42,869 nt of DNA from Muribaculaceae bacterium (GCA_017621055.1 JAGATX010000003.1:1-42869), one strand, 5' to 3'. Shown: positions 26,404 to 35,586, numbered from the stretch's first letter. Notes: a model not told the origin generated them from the letters alone. A program made the numbers and translations.

Positions 26404-28223
26404 GTTTCCTGCATCGGGTAAAATACCCCTTTGAGTAACTGCGACATACCGTTTTTTTCGGTGAAGGTCGCAGTTATTTTTTCGCAGATATAGCGCTTGC
26501 CTCGGATGTGGAAAACGGAGCGGACATCGGGGATGGTATCGGAGAGGAATTTGAAGGTGGTTTTCATTTTCGGGTCGATGTTGTGGATGATTTTGCCTCG
26601 CCGTTCCTGTCGGTCGTTGATGCGCAGGGAAAAATGGGCGTAGTTGAAATTACTCCAATCATCGGCGATAACGATATTCTCTACATTCGGATAAGGCAGA
26701 TGGGTGCCCTGATAGTAGTTGGAGCCGTCGTACCAACCTATATAAATGCAATCGTAATATTCCGATTTCTTTTCTTTCTCCCCTGCGGCGAGCGATGATG
26801 CCGAGTGCGTCTGCATGAAGGGATGATCGCTATCGTCCTCGCTCGTCGTATTGTTGTCTTCATCGTAGCCGGAGAAAGAGAGGAACAGCACACGACCGTA
26901 TTTCTCCTCGGTATCGTCTATCCATGCCGGAACAAACTCAATCTCTACCTGCTCGGCGTCCTCGCTATCGTCCACGATACGACCGCCAAAGAGATTGACG
27001 GGTTGCAGACGGCAGGTATATTGATAGTAAACGCGGATACGGCTTGCGTGCCACTCTATAACCTGCTTACGGCTGACGGCACGGATTACGAAGTAAGCGT
27101 CGCAGTCGGCGGCATAGAGCAGCTTGTCGATGCGGTTGTCGCGGTGGTGTTGACCGTCCCAAGTGCTATATGGTTTGTTGGCGTTAAGAAGCTCCGTCAT
27201 TGAGTTATATCGTATCACTCTATTCTGCCAGCCCTTAACAAACCAATCGCAGGAGTAGAATTTCCACATTTCGTGGTCGCAATCTTTGTAGACAAGGTTC
27301 TTCGCCTCCATATACTCGCAGCGGTCATCGTCCACCTTAACCTCGGTGGAGTGTTCCTCGACCACACGTTCAAGGCAGACAGGTCTTTTAGCGGCCAAAG
27401 TCGCCTGAGTGAAGGCAAACGTAATACGCTTGCCCCGATGGTCGAAGTCGAACTCTCCGCCGAGGAACAGTTCAAGTTTCTCAAAATATTCTTCGACCGT
27501 CCAATGCGGCAAGGCGTTGGCGAAGCCCGGCATGTACCAAGCATAAGGGAGAGTATTGCAGATTAGCAAATACTTGTATTCCTCCACTTCCTCCCATTTG
27601 GAGAAGTCGGCAGAGTAGCCGACAGCCTCGCATATCTTCTTTGTGATGTAAAGGAGATATGGTTGCCAAGAAAGGCCGGTGGTGTCCTCGCTCCACTCGA
27701 AATGAGATTTATTCTGCACTGCATCGTCGACGATATTCTCCGCCTTATTCTGAATGTTGCCCGAATAATCGTTGACCCACGGGAGCGCCACGCATTGGCA
27801 CCCGGTATTGTCGGGGAACCAGGCGTTTGAGGGCGTAATTGCAGATTTGGCCGTTGTCGGTGGCGCTCCGAGGTCAAGCTCGTTGATGTAGACTTTATCG
27901 AAAGTCTTGTCGAAGTTCTGCTCGCTTCGACCCTCCAAAAATTGAGTCTTGACCTCCACCTCGCTAATCTCGGTTATGGTTATAGAGCCGAACTTGTAGA
28001 AGCTGCCGTCGCGGATTTCGCAGTCGAAGATAACTTTCTGCGCCGCGACATCGGCTCGGTTGATATGGCCGAAGATAGCGAGATTTTCGGGGCAACCTCG
28101 CAGAGGGAAAGTGATGGTTAAGGTATAGCCATCACTACCCGAAAACATTCTATTTTCGGAAACGTACTCAAAACATGTACCCTTTTTGAGTGCGGCCAGT
28201 TGATTATTGACGTAGATTTGCAT
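26400..28223 (-). CDS. Large phage tail protein after the tape measure gene
   Basis: 607 residues with no signal peptide or membrane segment. It starts MQIYVNNQLAALKKGTCFEYVSENRMF and continues with beta-rich text (TLTITFPLRGCPENLAIFG) and many Trp and Tyr. The gene begins in a TAATG overlap with the tape measure stop, so it is translationally coupled. In tailed phages the gene after the tape measure usually encodes a distal tail or baseplate hub protein, and I assign it that role by position. No enzymatic motif is visible. Confidence 0.6.
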   Translation of the reverse strand: MQIYVNNQLAALKKGTCFEYVSENRMFSGSDGYTLTITFPLRGCPENLAIFGHINRADVAAQKVIFDCEIRDGSFYKFGSITITEISEVEVKTQFLEGRSEQNFDKTFDKVYINELDLGAPPTTAKSAITPSNAWFPDNTGCQCVALPWVNDYSGNIQNKAENIVDDAVQNKSHFEWSEDTTGLSWQPYLLYITKKICEAVGYSADFSKWEEVEEYKYLLICNTLPYAWYMPGFANALPHWTVEEYFEKLELFLGGEFDFDHRGKRITFAFTQATLAAKRPVCLERVVEEHSTEVKVDDDRCEYMEAKNLVYKDCDHEMWKFYSCDWFVKGWQNRVIRYNSMTELLNANKPYSTWDGQHHRDNRIDKLLYAADCDAYFVIRAVSRKQVIEWHASRIRVYYQYTCRLQPVNLFGGRIVDDSEDAEQVEIEFVPAWIDDTEEKYGRVLFLSFSGYDEDNNTTSEDDSDHPFMQTHSASSLAAGEKEKKSEYYDCIYIGWYDGSNYYQGTHLPYPNVENIVIADDWSNFNYAHFSLRINDRQERRGKIIHNIDPKMKTTFKFLSDTIPDVRSVFHIRGKRYICEKITATFTEKNGMSQLLKGVFYPMQET

Positions 28224-31200
28224 TATTTACGGGATTTGGGTGATTTGTTTTTCATTAAGCGGTCGTAATCATCCTGAGCCTTTTGGATGCCGTAATCGCC
28301 GGCCACGGTATTTACGGTCACAAAAGGTTCATTAAGCCGAGTATTTAGAGCGGAGATAGTCGAGCGCAGCTCGGCGATAACTGCGGCGGAGCCGTTCTCC
28401 TCTACTCCTGAATAATCCGGGAACGTAACTGCGGGTCCCGATGAAGATTGAACACGGGCAATCTTTATGGGGGCAGTTATTTTTTCAGAAACATCAGCCA
28501 TACTGATAGAACCGATGGTATTATTTTTCTGCGCATAGTCGAGGGCTTCGAGCAAGGGGCGCGTCCGGGGATTGTTGACGAGCTTTTGCGAGGCGACCCA
28601 TTCCCCTTTGTGAACGACACCGGCCACTTCATCGGATTTGCCCTCCGGGGTAAAGCCGCCGGACTCGTAGCCTTGTGCCTCGGAAGCCTGTTGCTGCTTC
28701 TTGATGGTCGCGATTTGCAGCGCACCTGCGGCCACGGCCATAGTCGCCGCGATAGGTGCGAGGATATAACCGACCACGGGGATAGCTGCGGCGGAGCCGT
28801 AGGCATTAAGGGCGTTGGTAGCGGTCTGCGCCACTGCCTGTATCACCTGCATCGCAAACATCTTCTTGTTGGCGTCGTTCTTGATTTTGGCCTTGGCGGC
28901 CTCTTTCTCCTTTTCGGCTTTCTTGATCTTGTAAGAGTTGCCCTCGGCAAGCTCGATTTCACGGTCATACTTTTTCTCGACCTTTGCAGTTTCGAGTTCG
29001 GCGCAAGCGCCGACATACTCGGAATACTGCTGCATACCGGCGTTCATTACAGAGAACACCGACGAAGCGAGAGCTGCAAGGCGTGTGGCCCAGTTGCCGC
29101 CGTCTTCCTCCGTGGAGTCAAAGAAATTTTTCCACGCCTCGTATATGTCGAGCAACTGGTTGGTCTCCTGAGAGCCAAAGCGCCGCACGGCGTCGAGGCG
29201 CTTCTTCTCGTAATTACGGGAGATGCGCTCCTTGGCTTTCTCCGCCTGTTCATGGGAGATTACACCCTGGGCTTCGAGCGAGGCCACGCGGTCGAGGTCT
29301 CGCCGCTTCTGCTCGTCCATAGCCTTGGGCGAATTGCCGTCGGGTCTGGCCGACTGCGGCAGATATTCCGTGGCGTACTTCTTGCGGAGGTCTGCCTGTG
29401 CTTGCAGGAACTCCTCGTAAGAAATAAGGTTCTTGTTGTATGCCTCAAGCAACAATTCTTCTTCGAGGTCATAGCGCTTCTTGGCTTCGAGATATTCATA
29501 CTGCTTCTTCCACTCGGCCACACGCTGTGCGAGAAGTTTCTGACGGCGCAGCTGCTCCGTGGCCTCGGCCTGTTCAATCTGCACCTGATAGTTGTGCCAT
29601 TCCTCGGAGGCATTATTATAGGCGGCTTGCATCTGTTTGAGATACTTAATGCGTATCTCAAAGAGTCTCTGTTGCAAGGCTTCCTCCTTGCCGTAGAGTT
29701 CGTTGCCGGGCGTATAAAAGTCCATCTGCGCCTGAGTTTCCTCGGCCTGTTGCTGACGCTTTGCGTCCTCGACTTTGAGAGCGGCATTCTTTTTGAGCCA
29801 TGCCGCCTGTAATTCGGCCTTTTTCTTCAAAAGTTCCTGATAATCCTCGTCTTCCTGAAGATTATTGTCCTCAAAAATCTTCAGCCGGTCATCGTAATAT
29901 TTGACTTCAAGCTCGTACTTTTTGAGCAGGAAGTCAGACCACGATTTCATACCTGCCGAGTAATCGGCCAGATTCTGTGTATCTCCGGCCTCCCATACGC
30001 CTTTAGCATCGTTGAGCTGCTGCTTGAACTCCTGCCGGGCCTTGATTTCGGCACGACGAGCGGCGGCTTCGGCAGCCTTGCGCTCCTGCTCGGCCTTGCG
30101 GCGGTCGGCAACGGTTTCGTAAGGAGTATAATCATCAAGGGTAAAATCGGGATTACCTGCGACCGGTGCATTGTTGGGAGTTTCGGCGACAGAGAGGCGC
30201 GCACGGGCTTCTTCGAGGAAGTCATGGACTTCCTGTGCTGTAAGAGTGCGCGTAGTCGGGTTAGGCTGATTAAGACCTAACACGATAGTTCCACCCTCGT
30301 TGGCCGCCGCTTTTTCCTCCAGATAAGGAATGATGCGGCGCAGTTCCGATTCGGGATAGGTAGCGAGCGGATTCTGTTCGCGCTCGATAGTGTCGATGGC
30401 TCCCAACGTCTCGCGGTACTCCGTCTGTTGTCCTATCATCTCGTTAACGATGTTGACGGGGTGCTCTGCCCAGCCTTTGGCTTGCCAGGCGTTACCCTTG
30501 ATGGCTTGCAGCTCGCTGACGATGTCTTCGGTGAGAGTGCCGGTGGTTTCCAACTGGTACACGACCGTATTTGTGATACGGACGGCATCGCGCAGGGCCA
30601 CGCCCTCGTCGATGAGCGACTGCTGCAGCTTCTTGGCCTGATCTTTCAGGGCATCACGGTGAGTTTCCTCGGCTGTTTCGCGGGCAGTCTCAATGGCTCG
30701 TTCCTTTGCGGCGAGCCTTGCCGCGGCGGCAAGCCGGTTGTATGCGGCTGTAAGATTGATGATTTCGCCGCGCTCGTTTATCAACCCTTTCAGATATTTG
30801 CCGTACTGCTTGATGATTTCGTCCTTGACCTCCTTGTATTCCTTCGTACCTTTTTTGGCGGCTTCAAGACGGCCCATGAGCGTGTCGATGTTGTGCATCT
30901 CCTTGTTCAGCTCCTCGCTGAACTTGGCGGCTGTGTTCCTGGCTTCACGCATCTTCTTTGTATATTCGGAAGTGCGGTCACAGAGAGATTTTATAGCGAT
31001 GACAACAGCAGCTATTACGGAAAGGATTAATCCGAAGGGATTAGCCTTGACGACGGTATTGAGAAGACGCATGGCATGAGTGGCTGCGCCCAAACCTTTT
31101 GTAAAGGCTAACATGGCGATACGACCGAGAATGATTGCAGTGCGGTAAGCTGTCATAACAGCTTTGCCGACACCGAGGACGGCGTGCCATGCGAGAGATG

Positions 31201-32767
31201 CTGTCTTTACCAAAAGCACCCAGCCGTAATACACCCCTATGACGGTAACGACATTGGCGATGGCTTTGCGGTGCTTTACTATAAACTCGACAAGGACATT
31301 CAGCACACGGAGAAAAGCCGATGATGAAGTATAGATGTGCTTCATCAGCGGGTAAAGCTTTTCGCCGAGTTCGATGGCAAGTTCGCTGACGCGCTTCCGC
31401 GCCTTGTCGATGCTTGCCTGAACGGTGTTGTTGAAAATGGCATACTCGTTGGAGGCAGATGTACCCTCGTTAAATGCCTGGTTCGCTTCGCCGAGCTGCC
31501 ATTTGAGGAAGTCGAGATGCGAAGAAAGGTTCGAGAGCACCGAGGACACACGGGCACCGTCGAGTCCGAGGTCCTGGAACAGCGGCGAGAGGACGGCGAG
31601 AGCCTGATCCTCGCCGAGCCGATGCAGGGCTTCGAGGAACATCATCACGCCCTGTGTGGTGCTTTTATTGAGCGTTTCAATAAAAGAGTTCGTTTCCAGC
31701 CCCACCTTTCGGGCCATCTCAGCCGGTTTCTTGAACAGCTCCATAATGGTACGCTGTAAAGCCGTGGCCGACATCTCCACCTTTTGGCCGTGAGCGTCAA
31801 GAGTGGCGGCAAAGGCCATAATCTCAGGGATAGTCATTTTGGCTGTGGAGCCGATACCGGCCATTCGCTGTGCGAACTCCACGATAAAAGGCTTGGCAGC
31901 GGTACAGTTCTGCGAAAGGTGATTGACCGTGGAGCCGATTTTGAGCATGGCGTCTTTAACACCATACATCTGCTCCATGCCGAAGATATTACTCAACTTG
32001 GCGATGGTCTGCGTTGCACCTTCTCCGAGGTCGACCAGAGCCACGTTGATGATCGAAGCGGCCTCGACATACTCCTTGACGGAAGCCACGGTGTTGTAAC
32101 CGAGGCGCCCGCCCTCCTGGGCGAGAAGATTAAGCTGCTCGCGGGCGAGACGGGTATCCATACCCTTGAAGATCTCGTTGAGTTCTTCAACCTCTGCGGC
32201 GGTCATACGGGTATACTTGATGGTGTTTGCCATCTGTTCTTCCATATCTGCGTATGACTGGACCGCCTTACGTCCGGCCATCACCAGACCGGTAACAGCG
32301 GCGGCAAAAGCCATGATGGCAGTCTGGGCGTTGTTGAGCCACGTGTTCATTCTCGACCACAGAGACTTCTGTGTGGCGAGCGTGGCGTTGACCTTTTGGA
32401 GTTCAGCCTTGACAGCCTTAATCTTGGCGATTTGGGCATCCCACGTGGCGGTGCCGCGCTGAATGCCGTTGAGTTGCTGCTGAAGCAGCTTCAACGCCTT
32501 GTTAAGCTCTTTGGGAGTAGCTTTATCAAGACGGCGCAGAGTGGCATCGACAGAGGACGATGACCCTTTCAGTTGCTCCATCATGCGCTGAGTTGATTTC
32601 AACTCGCGCTGAAGTTTCTTCATCGAAGCTTTGTCACCGGCAGTAGATGCTTTCGCCAGTTCACGCTCCAGACGTTTGGCGTCCTTTTCGAGCGTTGCGA
32701 GCATCTTCTGCGCCTGTTTGCCGTTGACGGAGAGCACGACGTTAGCGGTAGTAGTATAATTTGCCAT
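28223..32767 (-). CDS. Phage tail tape measure protein
   Basis: 1,514 residues from ATG 32767 (MANYTTTANVVLSVNGKQ), chosen over a 67-codon upstream extension because AAGGA sits 5 nt before it. It sets tail length and is ejected during infection. The layout is: coiled coil (about 20-110), a TP901-type tape-measure core (MANTIKYTRMTAAEVEELNEIF... KMTIPEIMAFAATLDAHGQ), hydrophobic helices at about 540-650 (VVTVIGVYYGWVLLVKTASLAW; FGLILSVIAAVVIAIKSL), long charged coiled coils with Lys/Glu/Gln runs, a second hydrophobic patch (VVGYILAPIAATMAVAAGALQIA), and a short tail. At about 0.15 nm per residue, the relation known for tape measures, it would span a tail over 200 nm. Confidence 0.92.
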   Translation of the reverse strand: MANYTTTANVVLSVNGKQAQKMLATLEKDAKRLERELAKASTAGDKASMKKLQRELKSTQRMMEQLKGSSSSVDATLRRLDKATPKELNKALKLLQQQLNGIQRGTATWDAQIAKIKAVKAELQKVNATLATQKSLWSRMNTWLNNAQTAIMAFAAAVTGLVMAGRKAVQSYADMEEQMANTIKYTRMTAAEVEELNEIFKGMDTRLAREQLNLLAQEGGRLGYNTVASVKEYVEAASIINVALVDLGEGATQTIAKLSNIFGMEQMYGVKDAMLKIGSTVNHLSQNCTAAKPFIVEFAQRMAGIGSTAKMTIPEIMAFAATLDAHGQKVEMSATALQRTIMELFKKPAEMARKVGLETNSFIETLNKSTTQGVMMFLEALHRLGEDQALAVLSPLFQDLGLDGARVSSVLSNLSSHLDFLKWQLGEANQAFNEGTSASNEYAIFNNTVQASIDKARKRVSELAIELGEKLYPLMKHIYTSSSAFLRVLNVLVEFIVKHRKAIANVVTVIGVYYGWVLLVKTASLAWHAVLGVGKAVMTAYRTAIILGRIAMLAFTKGLGAATHAMRLLNTVVKANPFGLILSVIAAVVIAIKSLCDRTSEYTKKMREARNTAAKFSEELNKEMHNIDTLMGRLEAAKKGTKEYKEVKDEIIKQYGKYLKGLINERGEIINLTAAYNRLAAAARLAAKERAIETARETAEETHRDALKDQAKKLQQSLIDEGVALRDAVRITNTVVYQLETTGTLTEDIVSELQAIKGNAWQAKGWAEHPVNIVNEMIGQQTEYRETLGAIDTIEREQNPLATYPESELRRIIPYLEEKAAANEGGTIVLGLNQPNPTTRTLTAQEVHDFLEEARARLSVAETPNNAPVAGNPDFTLDDYTPYETVADRRKAEQERKAAEAAARRAEIKARQEFKQQLNDAKGVWEAGDTQNLADYSAGMKSWSDFLLKKYELEVKYYDDRLKIFEDNNLQEDEDYQELLKKKAELQAAWLKKNAALKVEDAKRQQQAEETQAQMDFYTPGNELYGKEEALQQRLFEIRIKYLKQMQAAYNNASEEWHNYQVQIEQAEATEQLRRQKLLAQRVAEWKKQYEYLEAKKRYDLEEELLLEAYNKNLISYEEFLQAQADLRKKYATEYLPQSARPDGNSPKAMDEQKRRDLDRVASLEAQGVISHEQAEKAKERISRNYEKKRLDAVRRFGSQETNQLLDIYEAWKNFFDSTEEDGGNWATRLAALASSVFSVMNAGMQQYSEYVGACAELETAKVEKKYDREIELAEGNSYKIKKAEKEKEAAKAKIKNDANKKMFAMQVIQAVAQTATNALNAYGSAAAIPVVGYILAPIAATMAVAAGALQIATIKKQQQASEAQGYESGGFTPEGKSDEVAGVVHKGEWVASQKLVNNPRTRPLLEALDYAQKNNTIGSISMADVSEKITAPIKIARVQSSSGPAVTFPDYSGVEENGSAAVIAELRSTISALNTRLNEPFVTVNTVAGDYGIQKAQDDYDRLMKNKSPKSRK

Positions 32768-33299
32768 AATTCCTTGTTGAATACGATGTTTGTAGGTGTT
32801 CCCTGCAAATATCGCCACGTCTTTTTGAAGGAGAAAAGACGTTAAAACACTGCTATTCCGCTTTTCAGGGTTGGTGTCGGGCAGGATACAGGACCGACGG
32901 GAGGGTGCAGGGAAGGAAAGAACCGGCCTTGATTTTCGTGGGCTCAGGGGAATTGGGGGGTCCTGCAAAAATCAAGCCTTAAGGATTTGACTCTCAGGCA
33001 AATTGGTAGCATTTGCGCGGGTCCTGTCTAAAAAATCCCCGATTTTGTAGCGGGTTGCAAATGCGAAACGGCTGTTAAACAGATGTTTAGGGGGTTCGGG
33101 GGCGCAGCCCCCGAGTGGCATCATGCACCCCCCACCGCGCTGACGCTCGTTTTTCCTCTTGCCCTCCTTGCCCTCACGCTATATGCAGAGAGCCAACCCA
33201 TTGCGCGGTAAAATCGCTGCCGTGTGCGTGGAAATTCCGCTTGCGGATTTCCTCGCTCACGACAGCCACCGCTTTTCCTCGGCGCAGATGCAATCAAGA
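32768..33299. other. Non-coding stretch before the tape measure gene
   Basis: No credible ORF. It contains a hairpin GCAAAT-TGGTAGC-ATTTGC (32998-33016), two related segments GGTCCTG followed by an A-rich run and ATC (32959 and 33020), a strong hairpin CGGGGGC-GCA-GCCCCCG (33097-33113) and CCGCTTGCGG with flanking pairing (33231-33251). No TAnnTTTG box facing the tape measure gene was found, so its promoter is unknown. Confidence 0.4.
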
Positions 33300-34340
33300 C
33301 GAGGTGCTTGACGTGGCGATGTGCGGTGATGACGATGCGGCGCGTAGCGGAAGGCTTGTCAGCCAAAGGAACGCAGGGAACTCGGAGTGCCTACATCAGG
33401 ATTAGAGCAAACGGCAGGTGTCGTGTAACGCAGTGAAGCGACAGGCTGTCTCTAAAATCCGCTTGCGGTTTGAGAGTTAGCCGACCTGCCCTTGCCCTAA
33501 GCCGTAGGCTAACTCGGAGTGAGTGAAGTGGTTGGCCGACAGCCGTAGCGGAGTCTGTGCATCGGCGCACCACACAGAGGGGCCTGGGGTTGGGCGTATA
33601 ATCAATGTGCGAAGGGCGTTGAGTCGGCATTGCCGGAGCTGACGATGTGAAAAGGTGGAGAAGGCTGTGCCGGAACAAAGAGCAAACCGGGGTGGCGCGG
33701 AGAGCAACTGAGCAGCCAGGGAGTCAGTGAAGATTTGTCGAGCTGTCTCCCGACCCCCACTTGCCCTGCGCCGGAGGCTGTTCGGGTATAGACTTCGGAG
33801 CCTCACATCGTGGCGTAGGCGGAGAGTATGCCGATGCGCCCTGAGCGAATAATCCGCTTTGCCCGAATGGGCGGTAAATGACTGTGCCACTGGCTAAACA
33901 TCGTGCGTTCATCAGTCCTCTTATGGGCGGGAGGATGGTGTCGGACGGCGGCAGTGCGCCGACCGGAGGACGGAGTGAAGATGCCTGTCCTTACGAGCCG
34001 GAATAGCAAGCGGAGGTTTCGGGGCAAAGGATATAGAGACGCGCCTGACACCGCGACGTAGGAACGGTGTCGGGATAAAGCGTTGGAGTAGCCTTTGAAG
34101 AGAGTTTGCTGTCGTAGGCGCAATGATAGCGACCCGACACCGTGACGCAGGAGCGGTGTCGGGAGGAAGCGATAATGGAGACGGAGGCGGCAATCTCTCG
34201 ACCCGAAGGCCGCAGCGGTCGTTAGTCGAAGTGGAGCGAAGCAGAGCCTCGACCAACGATGCTCGGGCTTGGAAGGATGTAGGCAGCAAGCGGAGAACGG
34301 AGGAAGGTTTGTATGGCTGACGGCCGACACCAGCCGGGTG
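33300..34340 (+). ncRNA. Candidate large structured RNA in the phage late region
   Basis: About 1 kb without a plausible protein. The plus strand is purine-rich (60-70% A+G in the five 60-base lines I counted), while neighbouring genes are purine-rich on the minus strand. Stems seen: 33474-33482/33507-33515 (9 bp perfect), 33719-33727/33743-33751 (T/T mismatch), 33774-33779/33799-33804, 33943-33950/33957-33964, 33967-33973/33985-33991, 34044-34053/34065-34074, 34108-34113/34125-34130, 34133-34142/34154-34163, 34219-34229/34249-34259, closed by 34202-34206/34263-34267. Two hairpins 89 nt apart share arms and loops (consensus YGACGYAGGAR). CGYAG occurs 12 times from 33060 to 34340. Strand and ends are uncertain; no promoter was found. 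Confidence 0.4.
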
Positions 34341-34360
34341 GGTCAGAAAAGATGAACGCG

Positions 34361-34394
34361 ACAAACAAAACGAGCTACCCTCTCGGGCAACTCG
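34361..34394 (-). terminator. Terminator of the lysis cassette
   Basis: On the minus strand a 10-bp stem with two G-U pairs and a GAGA tetraloop (34371-34394) is followed by TTTTGTTTG (34361-34370). It lies 45 nt after the spanin stop, so it separates lysis transcription from the island to its left. Confidence 0.65.
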
Positions 34395-34439
34395 CTTTGC
34401 CAATTATGAAAAAAACTTTACTCTCGAAGTGAATGATAA

Positions 34440-34916
34440 TCAGCGTTTGCGGTAGCAAACGTAGAACAGGACACCTGCGATGACAAGCGCGATTACCAGA
34501 ACCGTTGTGCCGTCAGGCGGATTATACAGGCGCGTTGTGGCGGTGTGTTCCGTCGAAGCCTCGGCGGCTGATTGATGATAGGCCACCGTATCAAGCCGAT
34601 TGAAGGCTTCGACACTATCCCTATGAACACGCCGCCGGTCGATGACGCGCCCACGGGTTGCCGTCAGGCGAATAATCTCCGGCGCCTCGGCGTATTCAAC
34701 GGGGCGCTCGATATTGATTTTCAGGGTATCGAAGCTAAAATCAATATTACGGATGGCCGAGTCAATCACCGCGATTGTGCGGTGATGTTCAGACCGGGCG
34801 ACGCTGTCGCGGTCAAGCGACTTGTTACTGACGGTTTCTTTGTGGGAGCGGCAACCACCCATCAAGGTGGTTGCGGCGAGAACAAAGAGAAATATGGAAG
34901 TGCGGAAGCGTATCAT
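34440..34916 (-). CDS. Probable one-piece spanin (outer-membrane lipoprotein with C-terminal membrane helix)
   Basis: 158 residues. The N-terminal lipoprotein signal MIRFRTSIFLFVLAATTLMGGC has Cys22 as the presumed lipidated residue (the -3 Met is a slight departure from the lipobox). A polar, charged middle of about 110 residues follows. A C-terminal membrane helix GTTVLVIALVIAGVLFYVC ends in RKR. A protein lipidated in the outer membrane and anchored in the inner membrane at its other end is the layout of unimolecular spanins such as T1 gp11, which fuse the two membranes at lysis. It overlaps the amidase gene by ATGA and is last of a holin-endolysin-spanin series. No sequence family recognised. 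Confidence 0.6.
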   Translation of the reverse strand: MIRFRTSIFLFVLAATTLMGGCRSHKETVSNKSLDRDSVARSEHHRTIAVIDSAIRNIDFSFDTLKINIERPVEYAEAPEIIRLTATRGRVIDRRRVHRDSVEAFNRLDTVAYHQSAAEASTEHTATTRLYNPPDGTTVLVIALVIAGVLFYVCYRKR

Positions 34917-35323
34917 AAGGCGGCGTATTCTTTAGTGGCGTCGAAAGACGGACAGGCTTTGTTGGCAAAATCGCGGTGGCCGTGAATAGCGGCTACCGTG
35001 TATTTTGCTTTCAACTGACGAAGCAGCTCAACGAGTGCAACTCGTTGAGCGTCTGTTCGTGTATCTTTCGGCGTCTTGCCGTCAGATGCGCAGCCGCCGA
35101 TGTAGCACACACCTATGGAGTGCGCGTTGTGACCGGTGCAGTGTGCGCCGACCCGGTCTTCAGGACGGCCACGATGAACTGAACCGTCACGATAAATCAC
35201 ATAATGATAGCCGATGCAGCGGAAGCCACGCTGACGATGCCAGGCGTCAATCTGTTGGACGGTGAAGTCCTTGCCCTCCGGCGTAGCAGAGCAATGGACG
35301 ATGATTTGGTTAATCTTTCTCAT
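34913..35323 (-). CDS. N-acetylmuramoyl-L-alanine amidase (phage endolysin)
   Basis: 136 residues of the Amidase_2/PGRP fold (T7-lysozyme type), a zinc enzyme that cuts the bond between MurNAc and the stem peptide. Zinc ligands are His10 in IIVHCSAT, the His in VGAHCTGHNAHSIGVCYIGG, and the Cys in the C-terminal HRDFANKACPSFD. The catalytic Tyr region is GYHYVIYRDGS. The protein is a bare catalytic domain with no signal peptide, so it needs a holin. It overlaps the holin-like gene by 14 bp and the spanin gene by 4 bp. Confidence 0.93.
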   Translation of the reverse strand: MRKINQIIVHCSATPEGKDFTVQQIDAWHRQRGFRCIGYHYVIYRDGSVHRGRPEDRVGAHCTGHNAHSIGVCYIGGCASDGKTPKDTRTDAQRVALVELLRQLKAKYTVAAIHGHRDFANKACPSFDATKEYAAL

Positions 35324-35525
35324 GGTCTTTGTATTTATAGTGATAGTCGATGCCGAACAATGCTCCGGCGAAAGTCAGAATTTCGCCGAAGGCAACGAGG
35401 ACGGAGTTGTGGATTTCGCCCGACGGGGGCAGAATGAACCCGGCAATCAGCAGGCCGCAGCCCACCGTAATGAGAAAAATTGCCGAGCAAAGCTGTATAG
35501 CTGATTTGTGGTTCTTAAAGTTCAT
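35310..35525 (-). CDS. Small two-helix membrane protein, holin-like
   Basis: 71 residues from ATG 35525 (the longer frame needs a TTG). There are two hydrophobic helices, IQLCSAIFLITVGCGLLIAGFIL and NSVLVAFGEILTFAGALFGI, joined by PPSGEIH, and a charged tail YHYKYKDHEKD. Size, helices and position directly before an endolysin fit a holin, which opens the inner membrane so the amidase can leave. Very similar proteins next to amidases are, from memory, common in Bacteroides prophages. Confidence 0.65.
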   Translation of the reverse strand: MNFKNHKSAIQLCSAIFLITVGCGLLIAGFILPPSGEIHNSVLVAFGEILTFAGALFGIDYHYKYKDHEKD

Positions 35526-35555
35526 ACTTTGCTGCAATTTTATATTGTTAAACTA

Positions 35556-35586
35556 TTGTATATGTGAAGAAAAAGTGCTAACTTTG
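35556..35586 (+). promoter_or_regulatory. Plus-strand promoter divergent from the lysis cassette
   Basis: A -33 TTG (35556-35558), 20 nt, then -7 TAACTTTG (35579-35586). It is opposite to all neighbouring phage genes. The predicted start is near 35593. Confidence 0.7.

Noticed and set aside
33391-34403. Several minus-strand open frames of 60-175 codons in the island
   Set aside because: They overlap each other in different frames, are rich in Arg/Leu/Ser/His like rRNA antisense, lack start-site support, and arise because stop codons are rare on the minus strand here.
34456-34486. A minus-strand TTG-N20-TACGTTTG promoter match in the end of the spanin gene
   Set aside because: The terminator 60 nt further on would stop it, so it cannot be used as proof of minus-strand transcription of the island.
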